The notes beneath the pieces are model-generated. The model saw only the letters and a program-made list of their open reading frames with translations. It had not been told where the DNA came from and did no database searches. The translations under genes and the position numbers were made by a program. Shown here in pieces: positions 9,890-21,670 of a stretch of 64,000 nt of DNA. The first letter of the stretch is position 1; the number at the start of each line of letters is the position of its first letter. Source of the DNA: Macrostomum hystrix. Its lineage: Eukaryota; Platyhelminthes; Macrostomidae. The DNA is taken from assembly GCA_950097015.1 (NCBI GenBank), contig CATNEN010000001.1, positions 20,947,501-21,011,500 on the forward strand, in the 5' to 3' direction.

Positions 9890-12800
9890 ATGTGTGAGTT
9901 GCAGAATTAACAAATAAAAAATGATGTCAGCAGAACAAATGCTATGTGTTTTATCGTTTATCAAATGCTAAGTTTTGTTGCACATAAACTATTTAAAAAT
10001 ATGATAATGAGCAGGCTAGTTTGAACACAATGATTACAAAAGTTAGTCCATGCTCCGTGTAATAAAATGAATGTCCTAGCTGGAGCGAGAGGAATTTAAA
10101 GCTAGCGACTATTCACTATTCACCGGGGTCGGTGTCCTACCAATCGTTTCAATAGCAGCAGGGAATCTGAAATTAAATAGCGTTAGAGTACTAGGGTAGC
10201 AAGCGAAGCGGAATAGGAAATGTCGTCCTCCGGCCCGGCGAAACTCCCAATGAAAAAAGGAATAACACAGTGTGAACACAAGACTCGAATAATTTGATTA
10301 GAAGTGATTTGATCAGCTGTGACTAAGATTACAGATACGAATAGGAATTACTTTGAATATCGTTTACTTGACTTAAAAGTTATACTGACAGAATAGATGT
10401 TCGCACAGAAATAAATTATAGCGCGCTCACAGTGAGAAGCAAGTCTGGCCTAACAATTTGGATATAACAATTTTACCTAACTGGCCTAATCCGCGCCCTA
10501 CTCTTCCCGAGAGGCTCCGGTTGTCTCTGCTTTCAGCGCTGCCCCGACAAATCCTATCGGTTGGCACTCCTTCTGCCGGACGGCGGAGTCTCCGAAGAGA
10601 GCACGTACTGACTTCGACAACCAGCGCCTATCTAGACCACCCTTGTCAGCGGCGCACTCTCAAGACGCGTAGCGCCGAAAGCTACCTAACTGAACAAGCG
10701 GAGCGTGGTCGGGCGGGGAAGGACAAAACAAGTGGACTAAATTTGCTGGCGCGTGCTTCTCACAGTGTGAGGCGAATTGCCGATAGCGATAATTTGCACG
10801 TGCTTCTCACAGTGTGAGGCGGATTGCAGAAAAAGATAATTTTGGACTACAAAAACACGCTTCGTTATATAGAGTCATTTCGACCCCAAACTAGGTCGAT
10901 CGGCGAGGTGGATGCCTGGCTGTAGCTTGAGCCGAGGTGACAAATCACAGTAGACTTGCGACCGCCGTTCTGAGCCCCGGGGTTGCTTCTTGCCGAGGGT
11001 AGACAGGTAGTGAGGCCAGGTCGCTCGCTGATTGGCCGGGACCGTAGCCCAGGGGTAGCGCTCGCGGGGTGGTGGGCGTCCGTTCCCCCAGCTGGTCCGG
11101 CCCGGCTTGGCGTGGGTGACTCTTAGCAAAAAACACACGCGTCTAAAAATAGATAATTAAGCACTGAAAAATAACACGGGGAGATAGAAGTACAAACAAG
11201 CTGACACTACACTCCGCATAAAAATAAACTAACCACAACTGCAGCCGCTTTTGCAGATCACACTGAAAAGTGGTATAATGATTTAGCTCGTAGTATGCAC
11301 AGCGAGATACAGCTTTAACCATTCAAAGGCTTCATGTGATTGGAAGGCAGTGTGATGTTAAGTCTTTGATTTGTAGACCCTGATAAAGCTGATAAAGTTT
11401 GAAGGTCTGGAACTGCTGTTGCTGCAGTTGCTGATTCTGCTGCAGTTGAACTTGTTGCTTGGTCGTCAATCCAAATAGTCCGATCGGCGCCGGTTGTGGC
11501 AGCAAAGGTTGCCTTGCAGAGGCCGCGGGCCTTGGCAGCACAGGAGCGCTAAGACGCTTTCCTAATGCAGGATTGCCGGTTGCGGCAGCAGGCTGCCATT
11601 TTTTATAGGCGCCGCATCCGCCACCGTATCGATACCCTTTCCTTTTGCGGTGCTTACTGGATTTCTTCGAAGACGGCGGCTTCTCTTTGCGCATCATGGC
11701 AACGATGTTTTGGCCAGCCGGCTTCACAAGAGAGCGCACGCACTGCATTGTTCCGTTCGGGTGCAGCAAGAAAATTTTCAGGGGGGGGAATTCCCCCCGC
11801 TTTGGTAGTTCTACTGTTAATTAGCTATCTGGCATGTAAAAGTGGCAATAACAGAAAAATTTGCAACTGAAATCGAGGCTGATCAATGCAAGTATTCATC
11901 AGAACTATACAGACAATAGTAACTGACGCAAAGCGTGAAAAAGATAGTGACAGTTTAAAAAATGAATAAAATCATTAGCAAAAGTATCCCGATTTGCTGC
12001 AGAGTCGGTGATTCCATATATGGCAACGTGTATATATGTGCCTGTGTGTGATGGACCCGACAGAAGACAACAGAACACATATATACGCATGGCACCAATC
12101 AAGCTTTGAGAAATATTGCAAGACTTGATGGCCGTCCACGGCTAATGGGCACAGTGGCAGATTATGAAGTCTGCCAGAATTTGAAAATCCAAGCAACTGG
12201 GCAAAGCTGTGAATGAATGCATGCGAGACGAAGCAACTATTGATTGAGTGCATGCCCAAGAGTAATATAGTAATAGTAATATAATCCAGAGATGCAACTG
12301 ATTTGATTTATCGCTGTAATACATATAGAAATGTAAAGATATGTATGGGACGATATATAAAAGACATAAATATATATAAAGATACACGTACAGATATGAA
12401 GATAAAAAGTCATACACAGATATAATTTATACTAGCCGAGAAAGGCCATTCTCTAAGCATGACTTAAGTACCTCCTTGCTCTTAGACACAAGCAGCCATT
12501 GTTGACTAGTTCTAAGCGCCGAATTGCCATATACCAGCAGGCGCGCTCCAGACCAGAGTTGACAGCTAGCAGTTTGTCGATGAACCCAAGACTGCGGCCG
12601 CACACGCTAATAAGTTTGAGCAAGTCGACACTGAAACGACTATGGTCACGGGTGAGCTTGCTTGCCGGAGCCAATCAAGCTGAAAGCACGCACACAAGTT
12701 CACACAGACATTCTTCTTCTGTGTATATAGATGCCTGTGTGTGAAGGAAGAAAACCTTTGAGGCTGAGATCTTAAAGAGGGTACATTGAGACATATCAGA

Positions 12801-13099
12801 GACTGCTATGTCTCATCGATGTTGTTCGATGCCTTCGCATCTTTTGCATGTGTGCAACACATTAGATAGTACAGTATGTTAGATAGGGATCATAGAGGTC
12901 TTCGAAACAGCGGGTATTGTTCGACAAAATTGGTCTCGTCCGAGTTGTTACTGCAATGCAGAAATGCAGAAACATGTCGTCCATTCTATACGTGGATAGA
13001 TGAATAGGTCACACAGCACATAGTGCTATAGTGAATATGCGCATCTAGACATCATAAACCAACCCAATCTCTTTCAGTACTGCACGACTCGCAAACTGT
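9890..13099. other. X1 non-coding region with small inverted-repeat element
   Basis: No convincing gene apart from the weak minus-strand frame listed separately. GCGCGCTCACAGTGAGAAGCA (starting near 10421) is inverted relative to TGCTTCTCACAGTGTGAGGCG, which occurs twice (about 10755 and 10802). This suggests a MITE-like unit of about 350-410 bp. A perfect G6AATTC6 palindrome lies at 11783-11798. The block 12485-12606 (GCAGCCATTGTTGACTAGTT onward) recurs almost unchanged at 24123-24240 in X2. Confidence 0.6.
11332..11769 (-). CDS. hypothetical basic, Gln-rich protein (doubtful)
   Basis: A 145-aa frame with a Lys/Arg cluster (PPSSKKSSKHRKRKGYRYGG) near residues 30-50 and a Gln-rich carboxy half (QQVQLQQNQQLQQQQFQ). 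No family is recognised and no start context helps; the frame may extend upstream to about 11795. It runs opposite to the transposase. It could be a small X1-encoded nuclear protein or chance. X2 has no counterpart at the same place. Confidence 0.25.
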   Translation of the reverse strand: MLHPNGTMQCVRSLVKPAGQNIVAMMRKEKPPSSKKSSKHRKRKGYRYGGGCGAYKKWQPAAATGNPALGKRLSAPVLPRPAASARQPLLPQPAPIGLFGLTTKQQVQLQQNQQLQQQQFQTFKLYQLYQGLQIKDLTSHCLPIT

Positions 13100-15924
13100 A
13101 TGGACAATTCAGATTTACCGCCGCGGTTACAGCGGAGGCAGTACATGCGAGAGTACATGCGGCAGCGTGCGTTGGCCAATTCAATTAGTCGACAAGACGG
13201 TTCGCGATCACCTCTGCGTCCAACCGCAGGAACTTCTGCAGATGTCGACTCCGGCGAAGTCCAGTCCGGCGGCGCAGGCACCAGTGGGACTGCTGCAGTC
13301 GTCGCAGCTGCAAGCGGATCCGCCTCTACACCTACAGTATCTCGATCTCGAGATGAGCAGTCTGTATACCTGCCTATAGACAATCCAGAGTCCGACGACG
13401 GTGGCGCACAGGCCGATGGCCGCAATGGGGACCCGGTGTCGAGCTCTGACAGCACTTCGGACGGGGATTCTTCCTCTAGTGGTGAGTCCCAGTCAGAGAG
13501 TTGGCTTATCGCGGATTGTGGATCCGTCCCAATGGCTCATGTTTGATACTTTTGCGTTACCTGCACGTTGCACTCACACTGTCCACCGAACACATGCGCA
13601 CTACGCACACCACACACAATATATTCCTCCCAGGTTCGCAGTCTGATGACGGCCAGAGCACAGACTCCGACAACGACGAGGACGTCCCGGGGTTTCCAGG
13701 AGTGAATTGGCACGACGCTCTGGCCGTTTCGCTCGGAGAGGCGATTTGTGAGGTCAGCTCCTGCGCGAGGGAACTGAACCTGACAGTTAGCGGGACGACA
13801 AGGCTGCTTTCACTACTGCACAGGCTAGTACCCGACAACCGCCTTCCTCAGCACGGACGAACATTGCGTGAATCTTTGAAGAAGAGGGGAACAATCTCGG
13901 GGTCGTCAACATGTTACACTGTCTGCAACGACTGTTATCTACATTCCGAGCAGCGCTGCGATCCAGGAAACGCTAATTGTGCGCACTGTACGTCGGAAAA
14001 TGTGGCCAACTTCTGGTTATTCGACATACCTGCGCAGATCCGAACATTCGTTGAATCTCGCGGTGTTCTACAGAGCGTAACATTTCCGATTGAACGGCTT
14101 GCACTGGACGAAGAGAATCTGCACTTTGCCAAAAGCAAACTGTACAAGTCGTTTCTCGAGAACATCGAACCCGAGACTCGGAGCGACCTTACATACACCA
14201 TCTGTGCAGACGGATTTCCTCTTTTCTGCACTAGCAATGTCGAGGTGTGCCCCGTCTATCTGAGTATTAACGAAGTGCACGAGCGGCTGAAGCTCCGATT
14301 CGTGATGAAGTGTGGCGTGTGGGCCGGCAAGAAAAAGGTCCATGCCGCCGCCTTTCTGCCAATCGTCGTAAATGCACTGAATACTCTGCGCTTCGATGGT
14401 GTACAGTATATCGACAGCCTCGGGGTTCAGCGTCGATTGCATCTGCATCCGCTAATGGCGCTGTTCGACGCTCCAGCGAGAGCGGACGCTCTGTGCATGA
14501 AGCGTTTCTCGGCTATCTACGGATGCGAGAAGTGCTACATCCGGACATCATTGCATCCATCAGGCCATGGACGAGTCTACGGCGTCGGGGTTACTGACGC
14601 GATGCTTAATCAGGCCAGACGTCTAGGATGCGTTCAGACTGTAGTGCGGTCGACCAGCGACACTCACACTCTCGCTGAGCAGCACGCACAGCAGGGTGGC
14701 GACATTCGGACTGACGTCCTCGGTGTCCGTGGCCTGTCACCGCTGTCTCGACTGCACGGGTTTGACTTTGTCTGCGGCTGTCCACCGTGTTTCCTGCACC
14801 AGTTGTGCTCCGGCCTGGTACGCAATATTTTGCTCCAGCTGTTCCTCGTGCGTCATGAAAAACCGGATCGAGGCGCCACAAATTGTCCGGACCTGCACGC
14901 GCGGCTGAGCCACATCGACCAGCGTCTTCGGCGCATTCGCGTTCCTCGCACTGTTCAGCGTCACACTGTCAGGCTTCTCAAGGACATCAGACACATGCGC
15001 GGCCACGAATACGCAATGTGGTTGTTGGCGTTCGCGCCTTTCGTCCTTGATGACTTCCTGCCAGAGGAACACTACTGGCACATTTTAATCCTCTCCACGT
15101 GCATCTTCTGGATGTCCTTAGAAGGTGCGCCGCGTGCCGAATTGCGCCACGTTGAAATCGGGCTGAGACACTTTCACGCGAACTTGTCGCGCCTTTATTC
15201 GCTGCGATTTCTGTCATACAACGCCCATCAAGTCTGCTGCCACATGCTGCCGTATGCCATACTGGCAGGTCCTCTGAACCGTCAATCCGCCGGGCTGTTT
15301 GAATCGATGCATACCAGACTGCGTCGCCAGATTCACGGGTCCCGCCGCACGGATGTGGAGATTGTCGGAGCCGTTGAGCGCGAGCTGGCGGTCATGCAGG
15401 CTGAGGAGCTTCTCCGCGACAACGACCAGCAGACACGCGCGCGGCACAGAACGACATGCATGCGCGCGGCGTCTGGCATTCTACTACGGCGTCCTAACAA
15501 CATGGCCCATGGCTGGCGTTCGGCGTCTCTCCCGTCAGGGTTGTATTTCGAGGAGTATCTACCGGAGATTGAGACGCGGGCGTCATCTGCCTTTGTAGCC
15601 ATTGCCGGAAGCCAGCCGACGAGCTTTCAGTTCGGCCGCGTTCTAGCAATCGAGTGCGACAACGATGAGGTGTATGTCAACCTTCACATCCTACCCGTAC
15701 AGGACGCTGTCGTGGACCCACTGGAGGCCTTGTGTGCCGTACATGCCAACTCGGAGAACCGAGGTGCCAGATTTGCGCACATCCGAGGCCTCTTAGTCAA
15801 TCCATTCGGTCCGTTACCACATGAGCGCACCGTTCGAGTTCACGCCACCGCCATCGTTGGGTCGTGCGTCGTTTCGGACACAAAAATATGCGTTATGCCA
15901 CACCCGCAGATCGGCTTCCAGTAG
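13100..15924 (+). CDS. EnSpm-like transposase of X1, two exons
   Basis: Exons 13100-13481 and 13634-15924 give 890 aa. The 152-bp intron starts GTGAGT and ends CTCCCAG, and joining preserves frame. Exon 1 encodes a basic motif (RRQYMREYMRQR) followed by an acidic Ser-rich linker. Exon 2 has the features of the animal EnSpm-like transposase family: a C-x2-C...C-x2-C cluster (CNDC...CAHC, about aa 225-247), ADGFPLF (first catalytic-type Asp, about 318), INEVHERLKLRF, GVWAGKKK, FDAPARA (second Asp, about 405), YGCEKCYI (about 423), and late GLFESMHTRLRRQIHGS (about 680). The family cuts and pastes DNA by a DDE/D RNase H-like fold. No stop or frameshift is present, so it may be functional. The catalytic Glu could not be assigned with certainty. 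Confidence 0.88.
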
Positions 15925-16630
15925 CTTATTATTCAGGATCGTATTAATTAGCTGTTGCTTCTGTTTAATCATCACCGCATCAATAGTACGAGTATAAGTA
16001 TAAGTATCGTATAAGTATAAGTATCGTATAAGTATAAGTATAAGTATAAGGCTCGTATAAGTATAATATCAATGGAATTGAAAATATCGGTCCCTGAAAG
16101 TAGTGTAAAATTCTCATTTCAAGCACATAATTCCCTCTATAATATTGTGGCGACAGTCGCTTTTTTTGCATGTCGGACGATTTTGTTTCATCGATGATTC
16201 TTGTGTCGCGCTCTCAACTCTTTAGCTAATTTAGAGGCAAATTTGGAATATGTTTCCTCTCAGCTTGTAATCCCCCAATACTCGGGTATATAATTGAAGA
16301 CGTCAGCTGCACTGAAATTGTTCCACTAATTTCATTATCATAAAAAATATTTCGTTTCGCAAACATTACACATGAGGCAGTATATAATTTCATGATCACT
16401 TTAATTATTATTGATACTGCACGACTGTTGCAGTACTATTTCATACCTTACCGGTTTCCATATTACTGCATGTTTGGTTTACTTACGTATGTGTATAACT
16501 GATTAGTTAGAAATACAATTGCATTTCCCGCTGCACTGTAACTATGTATACGTTTTTCCTCTTTTCTGCAGCCCTCGTGTACATGCACTAAAGGGTTGCA
16601 AACGGTTGTTCAAGTAATTGCTTAGCACGT
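15925..16630. other. spacer with GTATAA microsatellite
   Basis: Nothing coding. A run of GTATAA/GTATCG units lies at about 15990-16060. CTCTTTTCTGCAG at 16559-16571 resembles a splice acceptor and may belong to an unrecognised 5' exon of the next gene. Confidence 0.5.
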
Positions 16631-17374
16631 ATGAGTACAAAGGGTTCCACCGCCTTACACTGCAGCTACATGTCCCGGCGCACGGGTCAATTTTCCGGGA
16701 CTCCAGACTGGTCCTTGATTTTGGACGGACTTATCGGCGAAGGGGTTGATGAGCTACTAGGAGATTCCGTAGATTCGGAGGTCGAGTCGGACGACACACA
16801 TACTACTCTAGGCTCACCCGCCGCCCAGGTAGATTCGGATGTACGGGTCGAGTCGGACGACACACATACTACTCTAGGCTCACCGGTCGCCCATGTCCAG
16901 CAGTTGGACAGTCAGGCCTGGGACGAAGATGCAGTTGCGCAGGAGGAGATCCAGGAATTAGTCCTGTCGCCCTCAGAGCTCCGCCGTCCGACGCCAGTCG
17001 CTAGCAGTACGCAAGTTGACGCAAGTACGCAATCAGTACGCTGCTGACTACAATAGGCTTCCGGACGAGCCGCCGCCTACGTTCGACTCACGCCGGCGGT
17101 ATGACAGGCAGCGCCTTCCTGCGCAAACTTGCCCAGACTGTGAAGCCTGGTACGCCAACCTGCCCGCCGAAGTTCGCGACCAGCGCCTGCAGCGCCATGG
17201 GCGCCATCGGCATCGTCCGATTATCCAGGCGCCAAACTTTTTTCCATCGACATGCCCCCCAGTCCGCCACCACTTCCGGTGGAGCTGATGAGAGTAGGCA
17301 GGCGCCGTATGCGGCCCCTTCGCGGCCTTGCTCCCTATGATGCGCCGAAACCTAAGTCTGCAAAGAAGGATTGA
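16631..17374 (+). pseudogene. X1 gene with CtIP/Sae2-like C-terminal domain, two frame changes
   Basis: The first 130 codons are acidic and contain two tandem copies of a VESDDTHTTLGSP segment. After a frame change near 17020 the frame reads QTCPDCEAWYANLPAEVRDQ, then RHGRHRHRP and APNFF. From knowledge of the family, the CtIP/Sae2 carboxy domain has a CxxCE-[YW]-Y-A start, a PAE-x-R helix and an RHRxR box followed by P-x-x-F-[FW]; all of these are seen in order. A T6 run near 17240 breaks the frame again. The frame beyond it carries a basic tail (RRRMRPLRG...APYDAP) to 17374, also reminiscent of the CtIP end. CtIP promotes MRN nuclease action on protein-blocked or hairpin DNA ends. Whether the frame changes are real or assembly errors is unknown. 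X2 has no such domain. Confidence 0.6.
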
Positions 17375-17436
17375 ATTGCTTTGGTAATTTAATTTCCCCA
17401 CCATGGTCGCGCCATGGTCGCCCCATGGGGACTAGT

Positions 17437-17485
17437 TGAAATAGGGATGGGGATAGGGATAGGATAGGGATAGGGATAGAAATAT
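17437..17485. repeat. GATAGG microsatellite
   Basis: ATAGGGATGGGGATAGGGAT-type repeat between the CtIP-like and BEN genes of X1; non-coding. Confidence 0.85.
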
Positions 17486-17934
17486 TTCCCCACATGTGGG
17501 TACAGGTGAAATCGTTTTTTAGAAGAACTGCTGCGCAACTCTTGTTCATATGCTGTTTCATCCTTCCACACTTTTTCTACATGTGTTGACGATTTCTGTT
17601 TTAGTTAAATTTTTAGTTTTTAGTTTTTGTTTAAACTTTTTGGTAATGCTATGCGGGTTGCTTGCTGAAGTGCAATGGCGTCGAGGTTGCTGAAGTGCAA
17701 ACACATATAATTATATGTGCTATAAAACGACCGGCGCTTTTTTGGCTTTGTGATATCCGTCAGTCTTGTTTGTTATTTCATTCCGTCCCGCTGCTAACTC
17801 CTTACGAACCCGTTGTACATAACCAAGTACTCAGTCACCTATAGTGCTCGAGGATCAGAGACGATGACTCCTGTACAGGTCTCGCGGAAATGCCAACCTC
17901 ACCTCATTTTCCAGCGTGCACGAGAACTGCCATC

Positions 17935-18108
17935 ATGGGCCGCACGTGTCGCGACGCTTCGGATAAAGAAAGACGTAAAGAGGCAAAAGAAACACATGCA
18001 ACAATAAAGAAAATAGTTTCTAAGAAAATAGTATCAGTACCATCCAGTGTCGCCAAGGTGTCGGCTCGGGCTACGGAAACCGATTCGGGTGCCAACGTCC
18101 CGACTGGA

Positions 18109-18146
<38 letters not shown>

Positions 18147-19868
18147 AGCTGTGGCAGATGCGGGTTTAAATCCGCCAGGTGGATTAGGCGTCGCTAATCC
18201 GACTGCCATCGATAGAGAATCCGAAGAAGTTCCGATTCCGCGGCATCGACTCGCCGCTGAAGGAGATAGCGAAGCTGAAATGGTGCCGTTTAATGCCGAA
18301 GCCAAGGCCCGGTTTTTTGTATTTCAGTATACCGACTTCCATCAGCGAACAAAGGTAGTGTCAACAGACGCCTGCTTGATGTCCACCAGTGCCATCATTT
18401 CGCGTCGGTCGGATGTGCAGCTGCCTCTAAACACCGGCGCCGTAGTCGCTGTCGTGACAGCTCGGAGCAAGCGTAGCACGGCCCGGCGCTATCTGGGCAC
18501 ACTAATAAAGGGCCCATTCGACAAGAAAAGCGAGGCTGCTGGTGCTGCCAGCTTGACTAACGTCCACGCGGCACCCGCCGAGCTGCCGCGGTCCTGCAGC
18601 TCCTGTCGCGGTCTCATGCTTGAGCTCCAAAGGGAGAAGGCCTTGACCGAATCCCTGCGTAAGTTTCTGATTAAGTTACTCATGGGGCCGTCAGATCGAT
18701 CTGCATTGTCGTATTCTGCATGCATCTAGATTCATCAACTGACGCATTCCGTCCACATATATAAGCAGAAGCAAACCATAAGTTAGCTGATTGACCTGTC
18801 AATCCTTCCAATTCAAATACATACGCAGGTGGCGAACTTAAGCTCCTCCGTACTTCTGAGACCAACCTGCTGGCACAGAACCACACGCTCCTGCACAAGA
18901 CGAGTGTGCAGGCCAAAATGGAGCGGAAGCTGGTCATGCAGGTCGAGCAGGCCGAAGCGCGCAACAATGGCCTACTGCGTAATGTCGAGACCGCCAACGC
19001 GCTGCTCGCCAGGGCGTCAAATTGCCTTTTGTCGGCCGCAAGTGCAACCACTTCAGGTGCTGCTGCAGCTGCATCACATGTGCGCCCCGATGATACCTTT
19101 GGTGACGCTGTTTCTAGCGCGCACTCCTCTGCCGACGAGTCTGCTGACGATGACGCATTTGGCGACCAGGCAACCTTCTCCGCTGATCGCAACCTGTCTG
19201 TTGCCGAAACGCGCGCGTTAATCCGCGCATGTGACGCGGAGCAAGGGACCGCCACTAGCTCTGCTACCGGCGGACTGGTCGCCCTTTCCGACAGCCAGAA
19301 GTTTTTTCATGTTCCTTTGCGACTCCGGTCTGAACTTGAAGACCGACACAAAGAATATAAGAAGGCGATGGAAGATCAGCAGGCGGTCGACCTAGACGCA
19401 GTTGCCATGCGGCACTTTACGCGCTTGGCGCTACTGCGTGCTGTCTTTAGGGCTGTCTTTACGTCGCAAGAATTGGCGAACTCATCCCTGTCAGGCCGAA
19501 GATTTGCTGGGTACGTTTCGGCGCCGGCGAACCCGGCCAAAGTTGCTGTCGCGAGGCAGTGGCTGCAGAACGCCGAGGTGCCAATTTACCGCAACGAACT
19601 GCATCGCGCATTCACTCGGTGCGGCGAGACGGCGAGATTGCAGCTGGGACTGCCGAAGCGCAGCCGACCCAAGCGTTCGACTGCGGCCCGCACACCTGGC
19701 CAGTCATCTCGCTCGAAGGCTACCACCTCTGCAGAACATGTTCTGCGCATAATTACCGAACAGACTGAGGAGTCTCATAACACTGGGACGCAGTTTAATC
19801 TCAACGCAGGCGACTTGGACGGCGACAGTCGTCCAAGTGACTTGTTGCTGGAGATGCTGAACGATTGA
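17935..19868 (+). CDS. BEN-domain protein of X1, two exons
   Basis: Exons 17935-18658 and 18829-19868 give 587 aa. The 170-bp intron begins GTAAGT and ends ATACGCAG, and joining keeps frame. An upstream in-frame ATG at 17890 is also possible; 17935 (MGRTCRDASDKERRKEAKE) is preferred because the related X2 gene also begins with a short basic segment. In order: basic Lys-rich start, alanine run (about 59-73), a beta-rich segment FFVFQYTDFHQRTKVVSTDA...GTLIKGPFDKK (about 126-196) resembling the module found N-terminal in many invertebrate BEN proteins, a coiled-coil-like stretch spanning the exon junction, an acidic linker, and a BEN domain (about 436-516: HFTRLALLRAVFRAVFTSQE, ANSSLSG, IYRNELHRAFTRC). 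BEN domains bind DNA in chromatin factors. Here it is a transposon gene next to a transposase, probably a site-binding partner. Confidence 0.75.
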
Positions 19869-20329
19869 TGATTGTGGCCATTTGAGGATATTGGAGCAGG
19901 GTGGTTCTGGCCATTTGAGGATAGGGGTAAGGGGATTGTGGCCAGTGTGACTTTATGCACCAACTTTTTGTATTTCGTGATTTGAGAGGTGATTGTAGTC
20001 AGTGTGACTTTTTGCACCTACTATATTAGCATTTTGTGAGATGTGTCGAGTCGATGATGTGATGATGCTGAATGTTCGTAAAATACAAAGTAATTCTTGC
20101 CGGTTTAAGCCCCTGCTTTGGGTGTTCGTGCAGCATTACTACAAGCAGCTTCAGCTGTGCCACTTGGAAACAAAAAATGTTACTGGAAACCAGTCGTGAA
20201 TATGTCTTTGTAAAGCTTCTTTTCTATTTAAAACATCTCAACACAAATGTCTTTGGATTTCGCGTCTGCATTTAAAGGCCTCGCCATGAATTAAAGTCAG
20301 CGTGACTTTCATCAGTGTACTAAGTATGT
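19869..20329. other. X1 spacer
   Basis: Short imperfect repeats (GTGGCCATTTGAGGATA; GTGTGACTTTWTGCACCWAC) follow the BEN stop codon. Nothing coding is recognised. Confidence 0.5.
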
Positions 20330-20700
20330 ACTTCCGCTTTCCATCCGGATGTTCTCCCGGATTTTCGTCCGGATCACGTGAATCTCTCTTTGCCCGGTTT
20401 TCGTCCGCTTTTTGATCCGGGTAGTCATCCGGTTTACGCGTCTGATGCAGTCGTCCGGTTTTGTCCGGAAAATAACCCGCCATGTGGTCCGGTTAGTTCT
20501 GGATGAAATTCCGAACAAGTTTTCGGATGACAGTCCGTATTTCAACCGGACCAATCGGCGTTTTTCCAGACATTTTGGTCCGATTTTAAACTTTTGCTCC
20601 GGTTTTTTTCGGACGAATCAAATGGGAAAAATACATTACAACCCCGGATGACACCCGGACGTGTATACGGACAAACTGCCGGACCACTTATCCAGGCGGG
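20330..20700. repeat. X1 right subterminal array and TIR
   Basis: Dense TCCGG/CCGGA motifs in both orientations ending TATCCAGGCGGG. The array mirrors the left end in length and motif type. Confidence 0.85.
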
Positions 20701-21116
20701 ATGGCAGCTTTGTCTCTTTTTTGCAGAAGGTTCTGCTACATCATCGCAATTCTTCAACTTCACGCGGACGAACACCTGCCGAGCTCGTGCTAGGACGGCG
20801 ACTTCGAATTCCGGTGGTCTCCACCTTCCAGCAGGGCGACCCGGTGCAGTTCAAGGCCAACGGCGACACCACCAGCTGTCGAGCTGAGTTCCTGATGTCG
20901 CAGGGGCGCAACACCTCCTGGCTACTGACGGGCGCCAAACTACAACTGGCCTCAAACAATCAATTCGGCCCGCTGGCTCCTGCCTCTGAGACCGATGAGG
21001 AAGAAGAGGCAGTTCACCAAAAACCACAAGCTAATATGCCTGAGGTTCCCCCAGAGATCGCTCCGACAAGAAGAAGCACTAGGGTGAGGAATCCCCCAAA
21101 TCGCTTTGTGCCGTAG
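20701..21116 (+). pseudogene. Pol carboxy end of gypsy-1, resumed after X1
   Basis: Continues the integrase: GSFVSFLQKVLLHHRN, then RGRTPAELVLGRRLR (the conserved segment after the integrase core of Gypsy elements) and a tail ending NRFVP followed by a stop. The frame joins directly to the segment ending at 8575 once X1 and one copy of AT are removed. The polypurine-like GCAGATGGGGACA precedes the 3' LTR at 21239. Confidence 0.88.
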
Positions 21117-21238
21117 GCTCAGACTGAGTAAATCATGATCGCGTCATTTCACTGACTTTGCGAAGTCTACTAACTAGTTATTAAAGTTTGTTTGTTTGAC
21201 TGGACGTTATCCATCGTCTCCCTTTGCAGATGGGGACA

Positions 21239-21307
21239 TGTGGTAGTGGCTGCTAGCTAGAGCTAGCGTTGTTGCACCTTTACCCAATCTTATCCTTGTG
21301 ATATCTA
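21239..21307 (+). repeat. 3' LTR of gypsy-1, left part
   Basis: First 69 bases of the 3' LTR, cut by X2 after GATATCTA. The remainder is at 32962-33099. Confidence 0.92.
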
Positions 21308-21670
21308 CCCGCCTGGACATTTGGTCCGGAGTTTATCCGCCCTTTGTCCGGATTGGTCCGGATTTGGGGTATTTTCCGGATAAAAGTTGGATCTAGCAGG
21401 TTTTCGTCCGGATTTCATCCGGTTGGCACTTACGGACGAAAGTCCGGAGAAAATTCCGGACGAAATCCGGAAGAAGACGTGCTATTCTGGTAAATTTTGT
21501 GTCACTTTCATCCGGTCGATTCTCCGGACTATATCCAGATGAAACAGGATCAATTTCCGGAAATATCCGGACAAACTGTGTGTTCATCCGTATTTTGATC
21601 CGGTTTTTGTTCCGCCGCTTCTTCCGGCAAATTTCCGGACGAAAGCCGGCAGTTTTTCCGGATAAATGCA
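21308..21670. repeat. X2 left TIR and subterminal TCCGG array
   Basis: TIR followed by about 340 bp rich in GTCCGG, ATCCGG and CCGGAC in both orientations, as at the X1 ends. Confidence 0.85.

Larger units (their letters stand above)
8576..20700. mobile_element. Large TIR DNA transposon X1 (EnSpm-like transposase, CtIP-like gene, BEN gene)
   Basis: Starts CCCGCCTGGATA and ends with its complement TATCCAGGCGGG. Left flank AT (8574-8575) and right flank AT (20701-20702) form a 2-bp target duplication. Removing the element and one AT restores a continuous Gypsy frame (…QRLTH + GSFVSFLQKV…). The element is 12,125 bp. Inside, in order, are left subterminal motifs, a 49-bp minisatellite, a region with small inverted repeats, the two-exon transposase, the CtIP-like gene, the two-exon BEN gene and right subterminal motifs. 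The TIR does not begin with CACTA. X2 is a second copy of the family. Confidence 0.9.

Noticed and set aside
8927-9910. Plus-strand frames of 314-327 codons (HIYTQKTHGLLPS-like repeats)
   Set aside because: Artefact of the 49-bp minisatellite; two overlapping frames encode the same repeated units shifted.
13557-15602. Several minus-strand frames of 90-126 codons opposite the X1 transposase
   Set aside because: Shadows of a conserved protein on the plus strand; X2 does not conserve them.
13100-15924. KDZ-type or Zisupton-type transposase
   Set aside because: The ADG-x-PLF, INE, AG-x-W-x-GK and DAPARA series fits animal EnSpm-like transposases better. A profile search would settle it.
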